A stretch of DNA of 64,000 bases, from positions 682,001-746,000 of the forward strand of contig NZ_CP054705.1 of NCBI RefSeq assembly GCF_016495725.1, in the 5' to 3' direction. This document shows positions 51,347-58,975 of the stretch, piece by piece. The notes under the pieces are model-generated. The model saw only the letters and a program-made list of their open reading frames with translations, searched no databases and had not been told where the DNA came from. How positions within the stretch are numbered: position 1 is the first letter of the stretch; each line of letters begins with the position of its first letter. The translations under genes were made by a program, and so were the position numbers. Source of the stretch: Salicibibacter cibarius (GTDB taxonomy: Bacteria > Bacillota > Bacilli > Bacillales > Marinococcaceae).

Positions 51347-51925
51347 TCAAGCCTCATCCTTCCGCTCTATATCCCGATCCCGGTTTTTGATTGTCTCTTC
51401 CTGCTCTTTCGTCCGCGCGGCAGGGTGGTTGGGATCGTCGTAGCTTCGCTCTGACGTGTGCCAATGGTTGTGGCGAATGACATCATAAATTGCCCGTCCG
51501 TTCGTCGGCTGTCCATCGGGTTGATAGACCGGTAGGGCATCAAAAAGTACGAAATAAAACGTATAAAATAAAAACGTATTCCAAAAAATTTCTCCGCCCA
51601 AAATTTCGGCACCGAGCAGTGAATTGATGATAACGGCCACGATAATATTGCTGAGCATCGGGGAAGCGTAGATCAAAATATGCCAAAATTTATGGTCAGG
51701 TTGAATTTCATCGTAGGTGATCCAGCTCGTCATAAAAAAATACCGGCGTACTTCTATGGAAGGAAAACGAAATAACACCGGACCGGATCCGACAACGATA
51801 TACTTGTTTGTTGCGCCCAACAAAACTGCAGCTAAATAATAACCCGCTTCACGAATGATGGAGACAGTCGGCAATATAAAAAAGACCGACACGAGCAAAC
51901 GCAGCAAATCAGAAAAGTCGAACAT
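51347..51925 (-). CDS. M50-like membrane protein without zinc motif
   Basis: 192 residues with about four membrane helices. IIREAGYYLAAVLLGA sits where site-2-protease family members have HExGHxxxA, so both zinc His residues are replaced (Arg and Tyr); FDALPVYQPDGQPTNGRAIYD resembles the second M50 motif (NxxPxxxxDGG). The C-terminal 40 residues are charged and soluble. Probably a catalytically dead relative of the M50 fold; function unknown. ATG 51925 with GGAGGTGTAGCGG in front. Same strand as the DJ-1 gene but separated by two hairpins. Confidence 0.65.
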   Translation of the reverse strand: MFDFSDLLRLLVSVFFILPTVSIIREAGYYLAAVLLGATNKYIVVGSGPVLFRFPSIEVRRYFFMTSWITYDEIQPDHKFWHILIYASPMLSNIIVAVIINSLLGAEILGGEIFWNTFLFYTFYFVLFDALPVYQPDGQPTNGRAIYDVIRHNHWHTSERSYDDPNHPAARTKEQEETIKNRDRDIERKDEA

Positions 51926-51997
51926 CCGCTACACCTCCAAAGCCTACTCATGGCTACGGGGGTTATTTTACCCGTGAAGGAGACGGGCTAAACATTA

Positions 51998-52040
51998 GTA
52001 AAACTAGGCTTCCGGCTTATAGCGGAAGCCTGGTTTTACT
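51998..52040. terminator. Strong hairpin
   Basis: GTAAAACTAGGCTTCCG / CGGAAGCCTGGTTTTAC, 17-bp stem with one mismatch and an 8-base loop, in the 187-bp gap between the DJ-1 gene and the M50-like gene. Confidence 0.75.
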
Positions 52041-52079
52041 TATACTTTAATTCAAAGTTAAACATTCTTAAAGTACAAA

Positions 52080-52110
52080 AGGCATGTATTTCCAAATACA
52101 TGCCTGCACG
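52080..52110 (-). terminator. Terminator after the DJ-1 gene
   Basis: AGGCATGTATTT / AAATACATGCCT perfect 12-bp stem with a 2-base centre, followed on the minus strand by TTTTGTACTTT. Confidence 0.82.
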
Positions 52111-52112
52111 TT

Positions 52113-52784
52113 TTACGTTTCTAATGTTTTTACCAATTGCTTCGCCACACTCACTGAAGATTGCGGATTTTGGCCGGTGACGAGCTTGCCGTCCGTTTGC
52201 GTGTTTTCCGTCCAATCGTCTGCCGTAACAAAAGCGGCACCTTGTTCTCGCAGTTTCGATTCCAACAGAAAAGGAACTTCGTTTTCCAATTGTACGCCAC
52301 GTTCTTCGGAATCGGTGAATGCCGTAATGGTTTTATTTTTCACGATCGGTGTTCCGTCGTTCAGGGTAGCGCCAACCAAACCGGCTGGTCCGTGGCAAAC
52401 GGCCCCGATCGATTTGTCATCTTCCGCGAAATTGCGAAGCAAAGAATGTAGCTTTGCGTTCTCAGGGAAATCAAACATCGTTCCGTGTCCGCCGGGCAAG
52501 AAAATGGCGTCATAATCATCGGCGTTCACGTTATCGATCGCTTCCGTGTTTTTCAAGAGCCGAGCAATTTCTTGCCACCCGGCAGGGATGGTATCATCTT
52601 CCAAACTATTCTTGTCGATGCGAGATTCACCGCCTTTCGGGCTCACGACGGTTACCTCATACCCATTGACACGCAGTTCTTCATACGGCTCGGCGAATTC
52701 CGATAGCCAAATACCGGCAAAATGTCCGTTGTTCATTTCTTGGCCGTTCGTGACGACCATCAAGATTTTTTTATTGTCAGCCAT
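52113..52784 (-). CDS. DJ-1/PfpI family protein (Hsp31/glyoxalase III-like)
   Basis: 223 residues, class I glutamine-amidotransferase-like fold. The nucleophile elbow is AVCHGPAG (Cys), with Glu in GIWLSEFAEPY and FLPGGHGTM, as in Hsp31-type glyoxalases and chaperones (YDR533C, HchA). These remove methylglyoxal or repair glycation. Single gene with AAGGAG upstream of ATG 52784 and its own terminator. Confidence 0.9.
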   Translation of the reverse strand: MADNKKILMVVTNGQEMNNGHFAGIWLSEFAEPYEELRVNGYEVTVVSPKGGESRIDKNSLEDDTIPAGWQEIARLLKNTEAIDNVNADDYDAIFLPGGHGTMFDFPENAKLHSLLRNFAEDDKSIGAVCHGPAGLVGATLNDGTPIVKNKTITAFTDSEERGVQLENEVPFLLESKLREQGAAFVTADDWTENTQTDGKLVTGQNPQSSVSVAKQLVKTLET

Positions 52785-52959
52785 AGAGCTTCACTCCTTT
52801 TGGTTAGGTACACCACGGCAATACCCGAAAAAAATAGAGACGTAAACATAAGTGCGGAGAAAATACCATTGAATTTTTATATAAACCGTTTATAATTTAC
52901 TTTAACGAAAAAAAACATTAAAGGAATAAAGGACTAAAATTTAGGGAGAGAGTGATGGA

Positions 52960-53976
52960 ATGAAAAAGCAAGGGATGTTCAAGATAGGGTCTATCGTATT
53001 ACTAACAGCGTTGCTGACAGCCTGTGGAGATGAAGAAACAGAGGACGCGGCGGCAGGCGATGAGAACGGGGATGCAGCGGAAGGGGAAAGTTATGACATT
53101 GGTGTTGTGCAGTATGCCGATCATCCGTCGCTGGATCAAGCAACGGAAGGGTTTATAGATGCGATCGAGGAATCCGAGCTTGACGTCACGTATGATGAGC
53201 AAAATGCAAGCGGTGACATGAACGTGATACAGACGGTCGCAGATACGTTCGTCGGTGATAATGTTGATTTAATTTTCGCAAATGCCACACCTGCAGCTCA
53301 AATCATGACGTCATCCACCGATGATATTCCGATTATGTTCACGTCTGTAACGGATCCAGAGGGGGCGGAACTGGTTGACACCCTTGATGCACCGGGCGGA
53401 AATACGACGGGGACGATGGACTTGCATCCCGACGCCATTTCGCAATCGGTCGAGCTGATGGGCGATGAGCTGGATGTGGAGACGATCGGCATGGTGTATA
53501 ACGCCGGCGAACAAAACTCGGAATACCAAGTCGGCTTAGCTGAAGAAGCAGCGGAAGAAGCCGGTATGGATGTGCAAACAGCGACCGTCCAAACATCTGC
53601 CGATGTGCAAAGTGCCACGGAAAGTTTAGTTGGGTCTGTCGATGCGTTTTACATCATTACCGACAATGAAGTCGTTTCGGGACTTGATTCCGTTATTGGC
53701 GTCGCTGAAAATGAAGGGTTGCCGCTATTTGTCGGCGAGCTTGATTCCGTGGAAGCAGGCGGTTTTGCCGGTTTCGGGTTTTCTTACTATGATATCGGCT
53801 ATGTAACGGGGGAAATGGCGATCGATGTGCTGAACGGGGAAGCGGATCCGGAGTCGCTTGCCGTGGAATTTCCGCCGGAACTGGAACTTGTCTTTAATGA
53901 AGGGGCTGCCGAGCGGATGGATATCGAGTGGGATGATAGCTGGGATGATCTGGCTGATGAGATTATTAATGAATAG
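52960..53976 (+). CDS. ABC transporter substrate-binding lipoprotein (TrpX/COG2984 type)
   Basis: 338 residues, lipobox LLTACGDE, then an acidic linker. Core sequences: GVVQYADHPSLDQATEGFIDA, NLIFANATPAAQ-like segment (DLIFANATPAAQIMTS), VTDPEGAELVDTLDAPGGNTTGTMDLHP and FGFSYYDIGYVTGEMA, as in COG2984 receptors; characterised members bind tryptophan or tyrosine. First gene of a three-gene ABC operon (receptor, permease, ATPase). Start ATG 52960 follows AGGGAGAG. Confidence 0.92.
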   Translation: MKKQGMFKIGSIVLLTALLTACGDEETEDAAAGDENGDAAEGESYDIGVVQYADHPSLDQATEGFIDAIEESELDVTYDEQNASGDMNVIQTVADTFVGDNVDLIFANATPAAQIMTSSTDDIPIMFTSVTDPEGAELVDTLDAPGGNTTGTMDLHPDAISQSVELMGDELDVETIGMVYNAGEQNSEYQVGLAEEAAEEAGMDVQTATVQTSADVQSATESLVGSVDAFYIITDNEVVSGLDSVIGVAENEGLPLFVGELDSVEAGGFAGFGFSYYDIGYVTGEMAIDVLNGEADPESLAVEFPPELELVFNEGAAERMDIEWDDSWDDLADEIINE

Positions 53977-53995
53977 GAAGCCGAGGTGAAGAGGC

Positions 53996-55012
53996 ATGTT
54001 CACCGCCATCTTTGGCTCGATTGAACTTGGACTTATTTATGGCATTATGGCTCTTGGCGTGTATTTGTCGTTTCGGGTACTCAATTTTCCGGATTTAACC
54101 GTGGACGGAAGTTTTGTCACCGGTGGTGCGGTCGCGGCGGTTATGATTGTGTCGGGATATTCGGCGATTGTGGCGACAATAGCCGCGCTGATCGCCGGAT
54201 TTATCGCCGGCTGCGTAACGGGAACTTTGCATGCCAAAGGGAAAATCAATCCGTTGTTGTCGGGGATTTTAATGATGATCGCGTTGTATTCCATTAACTT
54301 GCGGATCATGGGAAACAGCCCGAACATTTCCTTGATGAATGACAACACGATTATTTCCATGTTTTCTGATTATTGGGCTGGCCTCCCGATCGATGGTTGG
54401 GTCAATGGCGCTTTGGCCGCGGTTGGTATTCCATTTGCCCCATCGACGTGGGCAGTGCTATTACTAGCCATTCTGATCGTCATCCTTATAAAAGCGTTTA
54501 CGGATTATTTTTTAAAAACAGAAGTGGGTCTCGCGGTGCGGGCGACAGGGGACAATCCCGACATGATTCGCAGCCTGTCGGCCAATACGGATCGATTAAA
54601 AATATTGGGACTCGGCATTTCCAACGGCTTTGTCGCGCTCTCGGGGGCTATTGTGACCCAATATAGCAGCTTTGCCGATGTGAACATGGGGATCGGGATG
54701 ATCATTATCGGGCTTGCTTCTGTCATCATCGGGGAAGCGATCTTTGGAAAAGGATCTGTTTTTAAAATTACGCTCGCCGTGATTTGTGGTGCTGTTATCT
54801 ACCGCATGGTAGTGGCGCTTGCCCTTCGGGTTGATTTTCTGGAGACCGGCGATATGCAGTTAATTACCGCGGTGATCGTGGTCGGTGCCCTCGTCATTCC
54901 GAAAATGCTCGAAAATCAAAAAGACCGCAGGCGAAGATCCCGCAAAGCGCGCCAATTGAAACAGGAATTTGAAGGAGGGAGCGGTTCTGCTTCGACTAAG
55001 TCAGATCTATAA
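53996..55012 (+). CDS. ABC transporter permease (TrpY/COG4120 type)
   Basis: 338 residues, about eight helices, related to branched-chain amino-acid-type permeases: YGIMALGVYLSFRVLNFPDLTVDGSF, NPLLSGILMMIALYSINLRIMG, VGLAVRATGDNPDMIRSLS, GLASVIIGEAIFG. C-terminal tail is basic (KDRRRRSRKARQLKQEF) and overlaps the following ATPase gene. Ribosome binding site GAGGTGAAGAGG. Confidence 0.92.
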   Translation: MFTAIFGSIELGLIYGIMALGVYLSFRVLNFPDLTVDGSFVTGGAVAAVMIVSGYSAIVATIAALIAGFIAGCVTGTLHAKGKINPLLSGILMMIALYSINLRIMGNSPNISLMNDNTIISMFSDYWAGLPIDGWVNGALAAVGIPFAPSTWAVLLLAILIVILIKAFTDYFLKTEVGLAVRATGDNPDMIRSLSANTDRLKILGLGISNGFVALSGAIVTQYSSFADVNMGIGMIIIGLASVIIGEAIFGKGSVFKITLAVICGAVIYRMVVALALRVDFLETGDMQLITAVIVVGALVIPKMLENQKDRRRRSRKARQLKQEFEGGSGSASTKSDL

Positions 55013-55784
55013 AGTGTTTAACGAAGGAACGGTCGATGAAAAGACCGCTCTCGAGGACGCTAATCTTACCCTTGCGCCGGGGGATTTTGTAACGGTGATC
55101 GGCAGTAACGGGGCCGGAAAATCAACGCTCATGAATATGATTTCGGGAAAATTGACTCCGGATGTCGGTGTCGTGGAGATTGACAGTCGAAATGTGACGA
55201 AACTCGCCGAATACGAACGTTCGATGTTTATCGGCAGGGTTTTTCAAGACCCCATGGCCGGCACGGCACCATCGATGACGATTGAAGAGAATATGTCGAT
55301 GGCCTATAGCCGTACGAAAAAACGCTCCGCGTTCGCTGTTGGCGTTACGAAAAAAAGAAGGACGTATTTTAAGGAAAAATTAGCGACTCTTGGCCTCGGT
55401 CTGGAAGACCGGCTGACGGCGAAGGTCGGTTTCCTCTCCGGCGGGGAACGCCAGGCGTTGTCTTTGCTGATGGCAACGTTCACAACGCCTTCGATTCTGT
55501 TGCTTGATGAGCATACCGCCGCTTTGGATCCGTCGCGCGCGGAACTGATCACCGGTATCACAAAAGACATCGTTGAAGGTACCGGTTTGACGACGCTAAT
55601 GGTGACGCACAATATGCAGCAAGCGTTGGATCTTGGCAACCGCTTAATCATGATGGATAAGGGAAAGATTATTTTTGAAGCCTCCGGTGAAGAAAAGCAG
55701 GCGCTCACGATCGAGCAGCTGCTTAACGAATTTCAGAAGATCCGCGGGGAACAGCTCGCGAATGACCGTGCGGTGCTGGGGTAA
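54987..55784 (+). CDS. ABC transporter ATP-binding protein (TrpZ/COG1101 type)
   Basis: About 265 residues. Walker A GSNGAGKST, signature LSGGERQ, Walker B ILLLDEHTAAL, switch MVTHNM. The family begins with Met-Leu-x-(Leu/Ile)-xx(Leu/Ile)xKxF; here LRLSQIYKVF is preceded by CTG at 54987, seven bases after GAAGGAGGGA, while the only upstream start codon in frame (TTG 54969) lies before that ribosome binding site. CTG is therefore the likely start. The gene overlaps the permease end by 26 bases. Confidence 0.9.
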   Translation: MLRLSQIYKVFNEGTVDEKTALEDANLTLAPGDFVTVIGSNGAGKSTLMNMISGKLTPDVGVVEIDSRNVTKLAEYERSMFIGRVFQDPMAGTAPSMTIEENMSMAYSRTKKRSAFAVGVTKKRRTYFKEKLATLGLGLEDRLTAKVGFLSGGERQALSLLMATFTTPSILLLDEHTAALDPSRAELITGITKDIVEGTGLTTLMVTHNMQQALDLGNRLIMMDKGKIIFEASGEEKQALTIEQLLNEFQKIRGEQLANDRAVLG

Positions 55785-55797
55785 AGCAGCGAAGGAA

Positions 55798-55990
55798 TGG
55801 CATGCATTCGGCAGTAGGCCGGGCCAAAAAATCGAGGGGCAGGAGAACTTTGGCATGAATCGAAGCGATTAATGCCAAAAAAGAGAGGAGCGCAAGACTT
55901 TTGTCATGCATCGAGGCCAATCAAGCCAAAAAAGCGACGTACATGAGTATTTTGCCATGAACCAAGGTGAATCGGGCCAAAAGAAAACAA
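55798..55990. repeat. Palindromic repeat array A, four units of about 51-53 bp
   Basis: Units begin TG(G/T/C)CATG at 55798, 55851, 55902 and 55953 and end in GCCAAAA. The second unit is a near-perfect hairpin, TTTGGCAT (55849-55856) with ATGCCAAA (55872-55879) and an inner AATCG/CGATT. No coding sequence fits this stretch. Confidence 0.75.
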
Positions 55991-56033
55991 GGATGATGTT
56001 TCAATGTGGGTGGGTGAAACCATTCAGCTTGTG

Positions 56034-56181
56034 TTTACGATATAATTTCAGCGATTACTCTGAGATTATATCGTAAAAACCTTTCTTACGGTATAATTCC
56101 GGCCGATCGCTCTAATATTATATCGCAAAGGGCTGTTTAGCGATATAATATCGGCAATCAGCCCATTTTTATATCGTATAA
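56034..56181. repeat. Palindromic repeat array B, three units of 51 bp
   Basis: Units start at 56034, 56085 and 56136 (51 bases apart). Each pairs (T/C)TTA(C/G)(C)G(A/G)TATAAT with ATTATATCG(T/C)AAA, arms of 12-13 bp; the first is TTTACGATATAAT / ATTATATCGTAAA, the third is diverged. Arms contain TATAAT-like words on both strands. Confidence 0.78.
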
Positions 56182-56238
56182 TGTATTGTGTTCTGGATTC
56201 AATGGTAGCCTCCCGCAAAATTGTCCGAGGTACGATGA

Positions 56239-56907
56239 TCAGTACGCCAACCATCCCGCGTCAGCACGAATCACTTCGCCATTCACTAACAAGGCATCTT
56301 CGGAAGCGAGAAAGAGCGCGATCCCGGCCGCTTCATCCGCATTCCCCTTGCCGTGTGCAATCGTGTTGCAACGAATCCCCTCATTCGCGTATTGGAAACC
56401 GACGTTTTTTGTCATGCCAAACACCGCGTACGTGGAAGCCGTATCAGCCAATCCTGCGCGCGATTCTTGGAGACTCGCTGAAGGTGCCATATTGATGATC
56501 ACGCCTTGTTTCTTTTTCATAAAAATAGGAAGGGCTGTGCGAATCGTGCGCATCATACCGGTCGTGTTGACATCGAGAATCCGGTGCCAGAGTTCGTCGG
56601 TTATTTCCGCGGCTGGCACCATATTGTCCATTATCCCCGCGTTATTAACGAGAATATCAAACGTGCCGAAATGTTCAATCGCGGCGTCAATCAAATGCTC
56701 AACATCCTCTTCCCGCGTGATGTCAGCCCGATGTGCAAATGCTACCCAGCTCCGCGCCTCAATGCCCGACAAAGTTTCTTTTGCAGCGTCGATATCCATG
56801 TCAGAAACAACGACTTTCGCCCCTTCCCGAGCGAATCGCTGAGCAATGGCTCGTCCGACGCCTGAACCGGCACCGGTGACGACCGCGACTTTTTCCTTCA
56901 ATTTCAT
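56239..56907 (-). CDS. Degenerate short-chain dehydrogenase/reductase
   Basis: 222 residues, 30 shorter than normal classical SDRs. Cofactor motif VVTGAGSGVGRA and NNAG (LVNNAGIMDNM) are intact, so it should bind NAD(P). The catalytic residues are not: NMAPSASLQ has Pro where the Ser is expected, and DTASTYAVFGMTKN replaces the usual YTASKHAVIGMTKN, so Tyr becomes Asp and Lys becomes Thr. About 30-35 residues are missing between NTIAHGK and GNADEAAGIALFLAS (substrate-loop region). The frame is open and the ribosome binding site (GGAGGGA) good. Either decaying in frame or a protein with a non-catalytic role. Confidence 0.82.
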   Translation of the reverse strand: MKLKEKVAVVTGAGSGVGRAIAQRFAREGAKVVVSDMDIDAAKETLSGIEARSWVAFAHRADITREEDVEHLIDAAIEHFGTFDILVNNAGIMDNMVPAAEITDELWHRILDVNTTGMMRTIRTALPIFMKKKQGVIINMAPSASLQESRAGLADTASTYAVFGMTKNVGFQYANEGIRCNTIAHGKGNADEAAGIALFLASEDALLVNGEVIRADAGWLAY

Positions 56908-56984
56908 GTCTATCCCTCCATATCCCTAAAATTGTTTGTATATTAATGCTATAATAATAAAAGAAAAAAGCAATGGGAGTGAAA

Positions 56985-57965
56985 ATGTTGACCTCGATCC
57001 GCAAAATCTATGTGACTCGAAAATTGCCGGAAGATATTGAGTCGCGGCTCGCCGAACATTTTGATGTACGGTCTTGGGACGAAGAAGACACGCCGGTGCC
57101 GCGTGAGACGCTGCTTGAGGAAATCAAAGACGTCGATGGGTTATTTTGCATGATTACGGAAAAAATTGATGAAGAAGTCTTGCAAGCAGCGAAACAGTTA
57201 AAATTGGTCGCGAACATGGCGGTCGGGCATAACAATATCGATGTAGAAACAGCCACCGCCAACGGTATCACGGTTACGAACACGCCAGATGTCTTGACGG
57301 AAACGACTGCGGACCTTGCCTTCGCGCTTTTAATGGCTTCCGCGCGCCGCTTGGTAGAAACATCGGACACCCTCCGAAAAGGAGAATGGGGCGCTTGGTC
57401 GCCGATGCAATTTACTGGCCAGGACGTATTTGGCGCAACGCTTGGCATCGTCGGCCTCGGCAGAATCGGCGAAGCGGTCGTAAAGCGCGCGAAAGGCTTT
57501 GAGATGGATGTGCTTTACTACAGTCGGACGAGAAAAATAGACAAAGAGTCGCAACTTGACATTGCATACGCGGAACTGGACCGGCTACTCGAAAAGGCCG
57601 ATTTCGTCATGCTCCTTTTACCCTATAGTTCAGAAAGCCACCACTTGATTGGAGAACGTGAACTTGCTTTAATGAAGGAGAATGCCATTTTAATTAACGC
57701 TTCCCGTGGCGGCATCGTTGATGAAAATGCGCTTTACGATGCTCTTGCCAATGGCGGAATTTGGGGCGCCGGGCTTGATGTTTATGAACAGGAACCTGTC
57801 CCGGCGGACCACCCGCTCCTAACGTTATCGAACGTGACGCCCGTCCCGCATATTGGCAGCGCCAGTGTAAAAACACGACGCGCGATGGCCGATTTAGCTG
57901 CGGATAACCTTATTCAAGTCCTCAATGGAAAAGAAGCAGTGACACCAGTCAATTTACCTAAATAG
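56985..57965 (+). CDS. D-2-hydroxyacid dehydrogenase (glyoxylate/hydroxypyruvate reductase type)
   Basis: 326 residues from ATG 56985, preceded by GGGAGTG; ATG 56973 in frame has no site of its own. NAD(P)-binding [19 protein letters not shown], substrate motif [14 protein letters not shown], catalytic Arg in [10 protein letters not shown], Glu in [10 protein letters not shown] and His in PHIGSAS. Closest to GyaR/GhrB D-glycerate dehydrogenases. Eleven bases upstream of prs, so co-transcribed. Confidence 0.92.
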   Translation: MLTSIRKIYVTRKLPEDIESRLAEHFDVRSWDEEDTPVPRETLLEEIKDVDGLFCMITEKIDEEVLQAAKQLKLVANMAVGHNNIDVETATANGITVTNTPDVLTETTADLAFALLMASARRLVETSDTLRKGEWGAWSPMQFTGQDVFGATLGIVGLGRIGEAVVKRAKGFEMDVLYYSRTRKIDKESQLDIAYAELDRLLEKADFVMLLLPYSSESHHLIGERELALMKENAILINASRGGIVDENALYDALANGGIWGAGLDVYEQEPVPADHPLLTLSNVTPVPHIGSASVKTRRAMADLAADNLIQVLNGKEAVTPVNLPK

Positions 57966-57975
57966 GAGAGGAACA

Positions 57976-58926
57976 ATGAGCTATTCGTTAAACGATACAT
58001 TTAAAATTTTTTCATTAAGTTCGAACCCTACACTCACTCATGAGGTGGTCCAACAGCTTGGCTGCGAACTCGGAAAAAGTTCCGTCAAACGGTTCAGCGA
58101 TGGGGAAATCCAGGTGAGCATTGAAGAAAGCGTCCGCGGGTGTGAGGTGTACGTCGTCCAATCGACGAGCCAACCGGGGAACGAGAACATGATGGAGCTA
58201 TTGATCATGTTGGACGCTTTAAAGCGCGCCTCGGCAAAAAAGATCAATGTACTGATTCCTTATTATGGTTACGCGAGACAGGATCGAAAAGCGCGCTCCC
58301 GAGAACCGATTACCGCCAAGCTGATCGCCAATCTTCTGGAAACCGCCGGCGCGACCCGTGTGATTACGATGGACCTTCACGCACCTCAAGTCCAGGGATT
58401 TTTTGATATTCCCGTGGACCAGCTGTTAGGCGTGCCGATCGTTGCCGACTATTTCAAAGCAAAGCAATTGGAAGACGTAGTCGTGGTTGCTCCCGATAAC
58501 GGCGGGGTCATCCGCGCGCGCAGAATGGCTGATGAAATGAACGCGCCCATCGCCTTCATCGATAAACGGCGCCCTCGCCCAAACGTATCTGAAGTCATGA
58601 ACATCGTCGGTGAATTCGAAGGGAAAAACGCCATCATCATCGATGACCTTATCGATACCGCCGGCACGATCACATCTGCAGCCAATGCTTTGATTGAAAA
58701 CGGGGCCAACGCCGTCTACGCTTGCTGCACGCATCCGGTTCTTTCCGGCCCCGCGATCAGCCGCATCGACGGCTCACCGATAAAAGAACTCGTCGTCACC
58801 AACACGATCGAGCTCCCCGAGGAAAAATTGATCGACAAGATCACAACTCTCTCCGTCGCACCGCTCGTGGCGGATGCGATACACCGCGTGCACAATGAGG
58901 TGTCGGTGAGTTCGCTGTTTGAATAA
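57976..58926 (+). CDS. prs: Ribose-phosphate pyrophosphokinase (PRPP synthase)
   Basis: 316 residues, full length. Makes PRPP from ribose-5-phosphate and ATP. ATP/regulatory loop [20 protein letters not shown], catalytic His in [17 protein letters not shown], flexible DKRRPRPN loop, and PRPP motif [12 protein letters not shown]. The usual Bacillaceae context (spoVG-glmU-prs-ctc) is absent; here it follows a D-2-hydroxyacid dehydrogenase, so this may be a second copy. Strong terminator follows. Confidence 0.96.
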   Translation: MSYSLNDTFKIFSLSSNPTLTHEVVQQLGCELGKSSVKRFSDGEIQVSIEESVRGCEVYVVQSTSQPGNENMMELLIMLDALKRASAKKINVLIPYYGYARQDRKARSREPITAKLIANLLETAGATRVITMDLHAPQVQGFFDIPVDQLLGVPIVADYFKAKQLEDVVVVAPDNGGVIRARRMADEMNAPIAFIDKRRPRPNVSEVMNIVGEFEGKNAIIIDDLIDTAGTITSAANALIENGANAVYACCTHPVLSGPAISRIDGSPIKELVVTNTIELPEEKLIDKITTLSVAPLVADAIHRVHNEVSVSSLFE

Positions 58927-58934
58927 GGCGGAAA

Positions 58935-58973
58935 AAAACCGAGTGCAGGGGGAGGGCTGCACTCGGTTTTTTT
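58935..58973. terminator. Terminator between prs and the BCCT gene
   Basis: AAACCGAGTGCAG / CTGCACTCGGTTT stem, 8-base loop, A run before and T run after; serves both convergent genes. Confidence 0.88.
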
Positions 58974-58975
58974 CG

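Noticed and set aside
56034..56181. Possible CRISPR array or tRNA-like cluster
   Set aside because: Each 51-bp unit is itself an imperfect palindrome with no constant-repeat/variable-spacer pattern, and no cloverleaf can be drawn.
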